64,000 bases of DNA from Xanthoparmelia taractica (taxonomy: Eukaryota; Ascomycota; Lecanoromycetes; Lecanorales; Parmeliaceae), in NCBI GenBank assembly GCA_033085395.1, contig JANQBS010000091.1:62001-126000 (forward strand). The letters run 5' to 3'. Of this stretch, positions 1 to 9,959 are shown piece by piece. The position numbers and the translations under genes were made by a program. The notes below the pieces were generated by a model. It had not been told where the DNA came from. It did no database searches and saw only the letters and a list, made by a program, of their open reading frames with translations. Positions within the stretch are counted from its first letter, which is position 1. Each line of letters opens with the position of its first letter.

Positions 1-471
1 ACTTGTCGGTCAGAAGGTTGGAGTCTGAGAAGTAGAACTCGACCTATAATTCTTAGAGCGTATGAAGATGTATAGCATCGGAAAAGTACACACCTGTTTG
101 CGAATGGCAACGGGATCGCTACTCTCTTGTTGAGAAACAAGATCCGACTTGTTGTTGTGCCTCTTGTGAGGATGATCACCTTGGTTGCCATACTGCTTAC
201 GAGGTCGGTCGTTCCACTTCTGTCCTTCCCGAACTCTCTTGGAGGTTCCGACCTGCCTTGGGTTCTCGTTTCCGGGTTCTTTGTGCTTCTCGTCTTCCTG
301 CTGCACTGGGCTCTTGGGACTCTTTCCGTTCGACGCTACTTCGGGATTGTTCGTCTGATGTTTCGAATTAGGCTCTTCAGCCAATCGTTCAATTACATCT
401 CGAGACTGGTCAAGTGATGGTACTGCAGCTGGGTCCTCGTTTGCAGGCTTAGTTGCCTCTTCCACCTCCAT
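1..471 (-). CDS. lhp1: La-type RNA-binding protein, N-terminal part (runs off left edge)
   Basis: La proteins bind the 3' oligo-U tails of new RNA polymerase III transcripts and protect them in the nucleus. Exon 1 is 471-94 and exon 2 runs from 43 off the window, with a 50-base intron (44-93, GTGTGT...TAG). Exon 1 encodes a charged, disordered N-terminus rich in K, E, N and P that ends in SDPVAIRKQ. The splice then joins VEFYFSDSNLLTDK, the diagnostic start of the La motif (winged-helix fold). The La motif remainder and the RRM lie outside the window. The reading frame stays open upstream to a GTG at 525, but 471 is the first in-frame ATG; a further upstream exon is possible. The gene is divergent from nam9. 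Family assignment is strong because the La signature is restored exactly at the junction. Confidence 0.88.
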
Positions 472-962
472 ATTGGGTGGGACTTTCTCTGAGTAACTGT
501 TAGTGTCAAGCGTTGTCTCTTTCACTATCGAGGGCAGAGAAAGCCCCTTAGATCTTTGAGGGTCTATCAGATCATGAGGTGTGAAGCTAAAGCTGTACCT
601 TTTATACAGAAGCTCTAATTAGAGGCTCATACGGATACAAATCAAAAAGCTTGGAGATTTCAATGAATGGAACAAATATACAAGTCAAATGGTAGATGGA
701 TGATAGGGTATAATGATTGAACCTCGAGTCAACGTCCTACTGTAATGTGAAGAATCTTCTGCGAAAAGACTGTTGATCAATTCATCTGGTGCATGATAAT
801 AAAGAGTCATGGAGAAGTGGGAGTCGGAGAAGCTCTCTCAAACAAGCGGGGCAGTTTTACCCGATTCCGGCTACGGCGAACCACAAATACCCTGCGCCGA
901 ACGTGAAATACATATCGACGTTGGCCTTGCCCTGACAATCACTTATACAAGATCGATTGACC
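472..962. promoter_or_regulatory. Divergent intergenic region between the La gene and nam9
   Basis: This 491-base gap separates two divergent start codons, so it must hold both promoters. An ATG-initiated 69-codon frame (809-1018) overlaps the nam9 start in another frame. If transcription of nam9 starts upstream of 809 it would act as an overlapping upstream ORF, but the transcript start cannot be seen. No strong TATA box stands out. Confidence 0.5.
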
Positions 963-2340
963 ATGCGCAAAAGATTTCATGGACTCAAGAGAATAGTACG
1001 TATTTGAACGCCGCATGAGTATGTTGGGGAAATGTATAACGACTTACATTTCCCATAGAAAATTCGACAGTCATGGAACAAATACAACCTGTTCAACCTC
1101 TCTCGAGCCGAAATTCCCAAAACAGCGGAGAAAACCTTTTTTCAACAGAAATGGACCGCCAAGGCTTTGACAAGAGCGTACCATGGCGAAACAGTCAGAG
1201 AGAAGCAGTGGACCAGAATGTTCCGACGAACGATCCGCTCTGTTGTGCCAATGGATTATAAGATGCTGGCAGAGAAGGATGGATCAGAGCAGGCCGAAGG
1301 GAGGGGATCAGGCCTTGAACCTCATCCTGACACGAAACCTAAGCCGTTCCCACGCACACCATACCTCAACATGACATATGCTCCAATTGAGCGCAGGCTG
1401 GATACGGCAATCTTCAGGGCTTTATTTGCAAGTAGTACAAGGCAGGCCCGCCAGTTCGTGGTACATGGATATGTCAGAGTCAATGGGAAGAAGGTCTTCA
1501 TCCATCTCAAGCTGTTTGCTATCAAATAGCTGACTTCATGGTCCGCAGATGATTTATCCGGGTTACCAATTGAATCCAGGCGACATGTTCCAAGTGGAGC
1601 CTGATCGCGTGCTTTACGCCACCGGTGCGCCAAAAGATAAGTTCGAGCGTCGTGCTGGCCGCAGGATACGGGCCAAGTCTTCCAAGAAAGCGTCTACCGA
1701 TGAAGAGTCTGAAGATGCCGAGCCCCAAACGCCCAAGTCGACTCCCTCCCCTGGCCCCACCTCCCCTGACAAAACCCCCAAAGAAATCATGCATTCTCTT
1801 CTTACCCAAGCCAAAGAGCTTCTTGCAACCCCTTCAACTTCTCTAACGGCCAAACGAAAGCAAGATCTTCGCGCTTTTCAAAAAAGCGTGAAACGCACCA
1901 TAGGCCGCCCCCAGGCTCTGACAGCGACCTCCCTCGACAGTCAACTAGCGGAGATAGTAACCCGCATGAACGCAGCACCGGTGACCGGGCCAGTATCACC
2001 GTCGGCTCCGACGTCAGAAGTACCTCAACTCTCAACGCCCGAACTCCAAGCGGAAGCCGCTACGCTCGATCCCACCCAGCTCAAGACTCTCCGCGATGCT
2101 CTCAAAGACGCGCGCGAGAACCCGGTGGATCCATCGAAGCCGTATGCTACCCCTTGGCGGCCTAGAGAGTGGATGTCGGCGTTTGCATTCGTGCCCCGGT
2201 ACCTAGAGGTGCATCAGCGGGTATGCGCGGCTGTGTATCTGAGGCATCCGGTTGCGAGACCGGGCTTAGCGGAGGTTCCGACACCTTACGGACTTGATGT
2301 AAGTACTCTGGCCCATAATTGGTATCTACGAAGGAGGTAG
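963..2340 (+). CDS. nam9: Mitochondrial small-subunit ribosomal protein uS4m (Nam9)
   Basis: This is a component of the mitochondrial 37S ribosomal subunit, where uS4 binds rRNA through an S4 domain. Three exons: 963-995, 1059-1493 and 1549-2340 (419 aa). The N-terminus MRKRFHGLKR followed after the first intron by KIRQSWNKYNLFNLSR matches the fungal Nam9 start. The S4 domain follows: NMTYAPIERRLD, then SSTRQARQFVVHG with VRVNGKK, then YPGYQLNPGDMFQVEP, split by intron 2. The C-terminus (AAVYLRHPVARPGLAEVPTP...NWYLRRR) is also family-specific. A disordered acidic insert lies around residues 190-330. Intron 2 has a weak donor (GTCTTC) but a good CTGAC branch site, and only this splice keeps the S4 domain in frame. 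Confidence 0.93.
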
Positions 2341-2545
2341 AGGAGTGTATGATATGGGCTGGTAGCTGTGAGGACCTATATATGGCAAATAAGTAGCATG
2401 CCATGGCGCACTGCATAGACAGAATGAGAGCGTCCTTGTACTTTGGAGTGCTAGTGACGTGCTTTATATCCACCAACACATTCCTGGGTATCTGTGCGCT
2501 AGGTACAAATATACAAGCTTCTTCGAAATATGAGAGCGAGCTCCC

Positions 2546-4355
2546 CTATTGTCCCTCGCGCTGTTCCAGATCCACCACATTGCCGGGTTCTTCAGAGCGA
2601 TGCATCCAATACTCTTCGATCAGATACTCAATCTCAGACTTCGAAAGCCCTCTACCTTGCCCGTCGCCGATAAGCCTCCAGATTCTCTCATCACTTCTCG
2701 CGCAGGCTCTCCTTGCCAATGACAATGCAGTGCCATTTCTAGGCCACCACCCCAGGCTGCGCATCTCCTCGAAATAGCGCCAGGCATCATCGTTGCTGTT
2801 CTCGCTATTCAGGCATACCAACGCGAGTCTATCGTACGTGAGCCTGTCCGGCGCGACCTTTAGCGCGACCATTTCAGAAGCCAGGAACATGGCAAGGTCT
2901 TTGCGGGCAGCTTGTGAGCAGCCACGAAAGAGAAGGTTGAACGTTGCAGTATTAGGGTTCAAAGAGTCTCCAAATCTGTGCAAGGTCTTATACGTTGAGA
3001 GGGCAGAGGCGAGGTCACGGTGGAATATGTAGCCTTCCATTATCACATTGACAGCCTGTATTGGAATTGGACGGTCCTGCTCGCGGAGGTCTTCGAGGAT
3101 TGAGACTGCTGTAGCTGCCAGAGAGGGCGACTGGCTTAGATGGGTGAAGATGGGTCGAGTAGAAGCTTCTGTGGGAGGATGGCCGGCAGCTGACATGATG
3201 GTAAGAAGAGTGAACGACGTGCGAATGTCCTTAGCGATCATATACGTTTCGAGTAAAGCTTCGTAGTGGTGGAGCTGGATAGGGTTGCCCGATCGGCGGC
3301 CCAGGATACGTAGGACGGACGTCGCGAGGTAGACGTCTCCATGACGAGCTGCGGTAGAGAGTATATTGATGCAGATACCAGCAGGAGGATTGAGATACGA
3401 GCTCTCAACCCTTCCCCTATAGGCAAATAGGGTAGCTCGATGATGGAGGGCGCGTGAGGCGGTATCGAGCAGGTGGAACCACAAAGTCCCTGAGATGTAG
3501 AGTTCGCCTAATGAGATGCGGTGTTGCATTAAGTCGACTGCTAAGTCGAATTCTTCCGCAGAGCAAAGAGTGTAGATGACCAGGTCGTAAAGCCACGATT
3601 CGACATTGATACCTTCTTGTTGCATCTGGTCTAGAGTATCAAGTGCAAGCTCTAGATGTCGCTCTCTGATGAGACCCACGACCACGTCGTGCCAGCCGTC
3701 TTTGGTCAAAGAGAACCATCGTTGGCGTACTTCTTCGAGCAAGTGTTGCCTCAACAGATAGTCTGGATGTATTGCAAGAACCTGTAGGGTGTAAGCCAAA
3801 GCACATTCGACCCTTTCTAGCGCCTTCTCCCACCCTCAAGGCAGCATGATATGTGGCGGAGTCTGGGGCAAGACCTTCCGCGGCAATCTCATCTAAGATC
3901 CTCGCAACCTCTCCTGCAGAACCATACTGACTGTCCGTATTGGCAAGCAACAATGCATCGTACAGGCGCAGATTCGGCTTCTGACCGCGTTCCTTTACCA
4001 AGATGTTCACACAGTTTTTGATATTGATAAAGTCACCTTTCAGAGATAACTTCCGCAACTCCTGATATGCAGACGGAATGTCAAGGTCTCTTGTACGAGC
4101 CTGATCACGGACATGCTCCTGATTACGGACATGCTGGCCAACGAGAAGGGATTTCCAATGAGCGTAACGCTGAATTTGACAGTTTACCGGTTGAGGGAGT
4201 GACCGTGGACTGATACGAGGCCTCGTGGGGAAGCTTTGTGCATGGGTATAGCGCAGTTGGAGGTTTCGAGATCCTATGAGACCTTTCTGTGGGCGTTCAC
4301 TCTTTATCAAACGGAGATATTGCCATGACACGTCGGTTGCCCTTCCCGATGGCAT
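2546..4355 (-). CDS. Pentatricopeptide-repeat protein, probably mitochondrial
   Basis: Two exons, 4355-3834 and 3781-2546 (585 aa), joined over a 52-base intron (GTGGGA...CAG) inside the segment HAALR|VLAIHPDY, which restores a continuous helical repeat. The protein is made of degenerate 35-residue helix-turn-helix units, for example PDSATYHAAL, ESWLYDLVIYTLC, TATFNLLFRG and DRLTYDRLALVC. This is the pattern of fungal PPR proteins, which bind organellar RNA and act in mitochondrial RNA processing or translation. The first 65 residues are basic and low in acidic residues, consistent with a mitochondrial presequence. I do not recognise a specific yeast orthologue or target RNA. The start at 4355 is the first in-frame ATG of exon 1; an upstream exon cannot be excluded. 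The stop lies 205 bases from nam9, so the two genes converge. Confidence 0.85.
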
Positions 4356-4964
4356 TGACTTGAGATTGAACGCATGCCTTCTGAGGAAGTTATGTTGCCA
4401 AGGCTTTATAGAATTTGAATCTTGATATCTAAACTTCGGTCGGTGACACCTCGGTTAAAAACGAATAATAGGCTAGGCTTTTGTTTCCTGTGTGCCTGTG
4501 CAGTAGGTCTTGTAACTTGACAATCAGAGGATCAAAGTACATCGTTATTTCCTCCGCGTATTTAAGAGCGTTATTGGTGTTGCCTCGAATACCAGCATTG
4601 CAATCTTCTTTTTCAAGAAAGAAGGAAAAAAAAAAGGAAAAAAAGGGAGAAAATTGATCCTCATGAGCCTGCTATTTGCTACAAGCAAAGAGGTTATACA
4701 CACTCGAGTACAAATCTCTCTCCTGGTCAATGGTCATTTGCCGGCCGCTTATTGACCTGTATAACAGGGCGGGTAACATCGTACTTGCATGATTGGTACG
4801 AAAACGTGAAGCCAATTGTTTCTCCGCATTCACAGAGGGCATCGGGAAGGCAGAATGGCCTGGGTTATATGCAATGTGTTGGAAAGGGTACATCATCCTT
4901 GTACATTTCACATTGGCAAAATTCTCGTGTAAGAACGGTTTATCGATTATGCCAGCTTCAGGAT
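4356..4964. other. Intergenic region, no gene seen
   Basis: This stretch lies upstream of the PPR gene. It contains an A-rich run (about 4616-4650) and several short frames with no recognisable domain or splice support. It presumably holds the PPR gene promoter. Confidence 0.4.
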
Positions 4965-5490
4965 TCAGTGCGAGGTCCAGGGATCCTCGTTGCTCTCCAT
5001 TATCATCTCCATAACAAACATGATCCCTCTCTCGTGTCTCTCCGTGGTTTCATTGCCTCCATTTGCATCAAATCCAGGTTCGAAATAGCTCAGGCTCTCA
5101 GCAGTTGGCTGCTCCAGTGAACAAGTTTCAGGCTCTTGGCCCACAAAAACCCCTCCTAGCCGCAGATTCTGGGATCCCAAAGGACTTCTACTATCCATAA
5201 TTCTCATACGCCATTGCCTTCTGGCGGCAGCCGCACAGCACATTGCATATTGCATATTCTATGCTCTGCCAAGGAAGGTCATAGCGCTCGAAGGTCTTTC
5301 ATCCACGTCTGCCACATTTCGTACCACGGGTTCAATCGGAACATTTGCAGACTATTACCGTCATCTCCACAAGTCTCTCAATTCTATCTCCCCTTCCTTC
5401 ACAAGCACTCGCGGGGGTCGTCTTGTTCACACATGCGATAGCCGACCGCTCTTCAACGCGATTCAAGTAGTAGACTGAGGAAAATGTCAT
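4965..5490 (-). pseudogene. Frame-broken protein gene of unknown function
   Basis: Read on the minus strand, four consecutive segments look like one protein but sit in shifting frames. Segment A (from ATG 5490) starts MTFSSVYYLNRVEERSAIAC and includes ACEGRGDRIERLVEMT. Segment B (about 5355-5282) contains MFRLNPWYEMWQTWMKDLRA. Segment C (about 5286-5194) contains YDLPWQSIEYAICNVLCGC and KAMAYENYG. Segment D (5207-4965) is a hydrophilic tail with LGGVFVGQEPETCSLEQP. The breaks fall near 5344-5358, 5280-5290 and 5195-5207 and are too close for introns, so at least three small insertions or deletions are implied. Tryptophan-rich blocks and continuity across the breaks argue for former coding sequence. 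I do not know the family. Sequencing error is the alternative, though three errors in 300 bases is unlikely elsewhere in this clean window. Confidence 0.5.
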
Positions 5491-5616
5491 AGTAAGAGAT
5501 ACTGTGATCAGGCTGTCTAGAGGATTGCATGCTAAAAGTCAAGAGTCGGAGTATATTAAAAGCGACGTGGATAATAAGATAATCCCTCGTCATCAATCTC
5601 TATCCCGATCCTCAAA
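5491..5616. promoter_or_regulatory. Short divergent promoter between broken gene and secreted-protein gene
   Basis: Only 126 bases separate the two start codons. A TATA-like A/T-rich stretch (TATATTAAAA near 5551-5560) is followed by a pyrimidine-rich leader and the ATG at 5617. This is a compact promoter for the plus-strand gene and possibly a former bidirectional one. Confidence 0.4.
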
Positions 5617-6422
5617 ATGTTATTTTTACCGCACCTGCTAGTTCTGCTCCTTGCTTTTGTATTCCAATGTGCCACAGATCCTATACTAGACGCTGCAAGT
5701 ATGCATACGGACAAGGCTCATGGCATACCGAAGGTCATACCATCCCCCCTGACGAGGAGCGGTCCTCGTCAGGTTCTGAAGCATTCTCCTGTCGCTAGGG
5801 ATCTGCATGAGTTGCCGAACGGATGGGTTTGTAAATTTTGACATACTTCCTTACCCATTTTTTCTGAGTTCTGGATCTCAAGGAAAGCTTGGGAACAGGC
5901 GTTTTCAACATCTAGCACGGAAAAATGGACAAAGCGCCCCGGACGTCAGGATTTGAGGGTCAAGACCACAGGCAGTGCCCCTCCCAAAAGGAAAATCTAG
6001 AAAAGGACCAAGGTGCTTTTCATTGTTGGTTCATCTACCCCTAGCAATCTCACAGAGCACCCAGACATTGCAATTCTGAGGGCTTGGAGTTAGGGACATT
6101 CCTCGTGAAGAGCGCGCCGATATATCAGCCTCGCCCAGGACCTTGAGTGCAGATCTGGGTACCAGACCTGTCTCGCCGGTCAACATTTTAGTCTGGGAAA
6201 GACATGCTCATGCCGAAACTTGTGTAGGTTGGGCGAGTCGACGAATACCTCTCTTTGCTACCTGTGCAGATCGCTGCGTCAGTTCTCGAAAGCTTTTATA
6301 ACGTTGTGATAGACAGTGTGAGGCACAGATGGATTCAGCAGCAGCCCGTGAACAGCTTCACCATCACATGGGAGAACTTGGAGGTTAAAAATTCTTCTCG
6401 GCGACAAGAACAGTACCCGTAA
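5617..6422 (+). CDS. Putative small secreted protein
   Basis: Exon 1 (5617-5826) begins with a clear signal peptide, MLFLPHLLVLLLAFVFQC, and ends in LHELPNGW. The frame continues only after a long intron (5827-6227, 401 bases, GTTTGT...GTGTAG). Exon 2 (6228-6422) reads VGRVDEYLSLLPVQIAASVL, then ESFYNVVIDSV and NSFTITWENLEV, with an in-frame stop just upstream of the acceptor that fixes its start. The simplest product is 134 aa, about 115 after signal cleavage. The pattern LPNGW...LP.Q.AA..L..FY...F.ITW resembles small secreted proteins I have seen in ascomycetes, but no function is known to me. In such proteins more sequence usually follows. A downstream segment (about 6556-6630) encoding LRMQLLAPDCASG could be a further exon, so the 3' end is uncertain. 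The gene may also be partly decayed. Confidence 0.5.
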
Positions 6423-7038
6423 GACCAGTTTCGAATCTGTCCCTTCCTACTGAGCGCCGAGACTGGAGTCGCGAGACAATTTGGGGAAGCTAGCTACTCA
6501 TTTCGCCGTGTCTTGTCATCCTTAGCATATTCTGATGACCCGAGGTTAATCTGAGAATGCAACTGCTGGCCCCGGATTGTGCTAGTGGGGTTTCATACTG
6601 GCGTTCGCACAGCGTTGTATCATTTTGACCCAGCGGGGTTTTGTTGGTAGTTATGATGTATGACTTCGTGTGGTCCCTGAAAAGAAATGCCTAAGAAGAC
6701 TAGATCTACTATTTCCATTTGCCAACGGGAGGAGAAATTTCCATATAATTGTTAATCCACATCGTAGCGGCGGCAGCATGAGAAGCTGCGAATCGATCTG
6801 GGAGATATCTCAAGCAGAGTCTGAAGCTGTGGTTGGTAACTGATGCGAGAACCTCTTATCAGTAAACCAAGGTCACAGAGACTGTTGGCTCGAAGCCTTG
6901 CGATATTCAGATGCGCGGAGTGAGATCGCATCATGCAGACTTGGCTTTCAAACCTTTCCCGAGGGCATGACAGTGCAGATCTTGATCACGATGTCCGGTA
7001 GATTGAGCAGATATTCAATTGGAGCACAATTCATACCC
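6423..7038. other. Intergenic region, possible extra exon only
   Basis: Apart from the possible exon of the secreted-protein gene near 6556-6630 (LRMQLLAPDCASG, preceded by a stop and therefore needing an acceptor), I see no coding or RNA feature. It also holds the 3' flank of lsm4. Confidence 0.35.
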
Positions 7039-7521
7039 TCAACCTCTACCTCTGCCTCTTCCACGAGCTCCTCTTGTCCCACCCCTTCCTCTGTCTCCTC
7101 TTCCTCCATGATCCCCTCTCTGGACACCGCCACCTCTGCCCCGACTCGATGGCTGGTTCTGCTGTTGATCCTTGACCAGATCGATGATCTCGTCCGGTAC
7201 TCGCAGGTATTTGATCTACCAACAAGATTAGCCACATCATGTATGTCACATCAACGACATGGATGCTATTACATTATTGCCTCTCACGTAGACTTCTGGT
7301 AGTCTGAAGAACTTGTCACCCTCTGGACTCGTTTGGACCACCTCCTTGAGTGTAAGATTCATCCACGTATCACAACTGATCAAGTGACCGTTGAGTGTTT
7401 CTCCGTTCTTTAGCTCGACGAGCATAGGGTGCCCTTGGGCTGCATTGAGGAGACCAAGTGGTAACTGAGCCGTAATCAGCATAAAGGTGCTCTATTTCCA
7501 ATGACGAGCTAGGCTTACCAT
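7039..7521 (-). CDS. lsm4: U6 snRNA-associated Sm-like protein LSm4
   Basis: LSm4 is a subunit of the LSm2-8 ring (U6 snRNA binding, nucleus) and the LSm1-7 ring (mRNA decay, cytoplasm). Three exons: the ATG alone (7521-7519), then 7464-7273 and 7215-7039 (123 aa). Intron 1 starts immediately after the ATG (GTAAGC...CTCAG, 7465-7518), which gives the canonical start M|LPLGLLNAAQGHPMLVEL. Sm1 (VELKNGETLNGHL..CD.WMNL) and Sm2 (YVRGNN|IKYLRVPD) are complete, and intron 2 (7216-7272) sits between RGNN and IKY. An RGG-rich tail follows (SRGRGGG...RGRGRGRG), typical of LSm4 and of P-body association. Reading through intron 1 from a later ATG would give a non-canonical start, so the one-codon exon is preferred. 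Confidence 0.95.
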
Positions 7522-7778
7522 GACTGCACTCGATTCGAATATATAAAAGACGAAATCTGTGCTCGCATGAGTGAAGCGGTACAGACGGTTGATGTTCCGC
7601 GCTAGCGGCGGTTGGACGCGGGGGAAAATCAGCCCTGCCAAGAGTGCCAAGCAGGGCTCAGCTCTCTTGGCAAGTGGTGCAGCTGAATTGTTGTTGCCTG
7701 CTGACATGAACAACGTCCACAACAATAATACTACAACCTCCCTTTTAGAGGCGACCTCGAGTCGTAGTCGCCACCAGT

Positions 7779-9518
7779 ATGCGCGGCTTCACCAAGGCGG
7801 CAGCTTTGCTGTCATCGACTTGGGCTTCGGCTCTAGTCATCCCTGAATCCGCTTCCCTGAGCACCTTGTCTTCAGATCCCCTGATCCAATATCGTAAGGC
7901 AACATCTAAAAGCCCTGAGGTATTTGATTGACTAAGCATATTCATCTGTCCGTAGATCCAAACGAAGCTCTACTGGAGTTCAGCGTCAAGACTGGCCTAC
8001 CCATTGATCCAGTATGATGTTCAATGCACTGAACGTCGAAAAGCATTTACCAACAGCCTATAGATCACTACGTTCCAGGTCGGGGCTACGGAAAAAGCAT
8101 GTGGAGAGAGCAACATCAGGGTCAATGGTCAAGAGCTGGAAACCACGTGGGATGGGACGACTGCCGAAGGCCACGATTATCTCGACATCTACGGTGGAAG
8201 CGAAGCAAAATGGCACGTCAGCTGTCTTTACGACGTTGTGCCAGCCGATGGAAGCAATGCTGTCGGCGAAGATGTCATACATGTCCTCAGTCTCTACTTC
8301 GTCAACCAGGTCCAACGTGGATTCACGGTCTCGTACAAACAGACCACCCGTCCGGCCATCCTGCGCTTTTCCCCGGAATACCACACAACTAATCTCGCCC
8401 TTGACCCTGTACTCGCCAATCAATGGCGCAGGCCGTCCGCAGACTTTGATCCGGATGTCCTGGAAAATGCAGGAAACCACAATTCAGTGGTGTATGACCT
8501 TTTGAGTCAGGGCCAAAAAGGACTCGGAGCTGAGCTGTCTGCCATCAAAGATTCCGTGAAGAATGGTATAAAGAAGGTAACTAGTCTTTGGTGTCATAAG
8601 AGCAAGGGAGAACCCAGCGAAGTCAAGACCGCCTCCATCGAAAGTCCAAAGGTGTCTTCTGACGAACTACTGGAGCCACCTCCCGTACCGTATGAAGGAT
8701 CGGTCTCCACAACCGAGGATTCCGGTTCAACACGTACCGCACCCAACTATTCTGCTGCCGAAACACGATCTTTGACATCAACGGGAGCTCTATCAACATC
8801 GACAAGCCCCGCCACAACAAGTCTTCCGTCACAAACCAATATCAACGTCCACTTACTCAAAATACTTGGTTTGGGGCTCATAGTCCTGTCGTGTCTCGCG
8901 TGGCTCCTTCTACATTGCGGAGACCCTCGTCACCGAGTCGACTGTGCCGCTCGTAGGGAGGAGCGGAGAAACAAGCGAATGTATCGCAGGGCTGCGCAGA
9001 AACAAGCATTCGCGAATTGGTTGCAGAGCGTCCATCTTAAAGTCACAGCCTTTCGTTTCAGGTACGGCTTTGCCCCTCAAGCAGCAGTCAGCTGGGATGA
9101 GAAACGGACACGTGTGATTGCACAAGAAGCACTCCTGGAAGATGTAATGGCGGAAGATATCAGGGCGCTCAGGAATGCCCACCGAGTCGTGAGTAGCATC
9201 ACAGCAGCCGAAGAAGGGAGGCATGACTACCTGTACCAACCTGAGGGTTCCGAACGGCGGAGGAGTGTCTGCACTCTTCCCGGATACGAGAGTGAGGGTA
9301 GCCTTCCACCCTCATATGACGATGCCGGCGACAGCTTCGAAGAGACTGCTGTGGTCAACGGGTTCCAGTATAACCACGTCGACGCCGAATTCACTTCGGA
9401 CAGCAGCGTCATCTCGACCAGTCCGCGAATCAGCCGAGATGGTACCAACAGCGAGTTTGACGAGAAGTTTGAGCAGATATCATTGGAAGCAAGCGGCCTG
9501 GCTGGCACAGGGCCTTGA
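7779..9518 (+). CDS. Uncharacterised single-pass membrane protein with signal peptide
   Basis: Three exons: 7779-7893, 7956-8011 and 8064-9518 (541 aa). The start MRGFTKAAALLSSTWASALV is a signal peptide. An extracellular domain of about 200 residues follows, including TTFQVGATEKACGE, ETTWDG and KWHVSC, with few cysteines, then a Ser/Thr/Pro-rich stalk. One transmembrane helix lies near residues 318-340 (LLKILGLGLIVLSCLAWLLL). The cytoplasmic tail of about 200 residues is basic near the membrane (RREERRNKRMYRRAAQKQ) and acidic and Ser-rich later, with LPGYESEGSLPPSYDDA, a possible PPSY-type ubiquitin-ligase docking motif. The topology suggests a type I cell-surface or vacuolar-route protein. 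I recognise no named domain. Both splice junctions keep phase, and intron 1 has a GTAAGG donor. Confidence 0.72.
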
Positions 9519-9959
9519 CCGGTGGGAGGACTGGTAGATGAGCAGATGGGTATGACATGGGAGTTTGGCTGTTGGCCGTTGACTGTACAGTATTTGGAGC
9601 TCTGGATTTCACGGAGGTGGCGTTCATTTTACGTCTTCATGCCAATATCCGCACACGTTTTGCAGTTTCTTCTCAGTAATGCAGGCATATATAGTCTATA
9701 CCACTCGTCCATATTAGGTCACTATCTCAATGTTCAATATATATATCAGATAATCTTTAGAAAAGAATCGGCATGCTCAGCATTCCCGTGCTACTGGCGA
9801 CTAGCGTCGGTAAATATGGGTGCAAGAGCGCGACACAACTTCGTTTATACAACTATACTACGCAACGCAAGGTTTTGCAACGTCGCCCGGTGTTTTCGAC
9901 GTCTACAGCAACATGGATGGCTTGCCGGGATGCCCTACATTTGACAGTCTCGGATCGAC
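9519..9959. other. Intergenic region, nothing seen
   Basis: The gap between two plus-strand genes contains short random frames and an A/T-rich stretch around 9700-9770. It presumably holds the 3' end of the membrane-protein gene and the rrg7 promoter. Confidence 0.35.

Noticed and set aside
809..1018. Plus-strand ATG frame of 69 codons overlapping the nam9 start
   Set aside because: It is out of phase with nam9, resembles no protein and runs through the first nam9 intron. At most it is an overlapping upstream ORF.
2403..2777. Plus-strand frame of 124 codons
   Set aside because: It lies antisense to the PPR gene exon 2 and has no recognisable content.
5060..5110. GGTTCGAAAT-like sequence resembling a tRNA T-loop
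   Set aside because: No acceptor stem, D-arm or anticodon arm can be folded around it, and it lies inside the broken gene.
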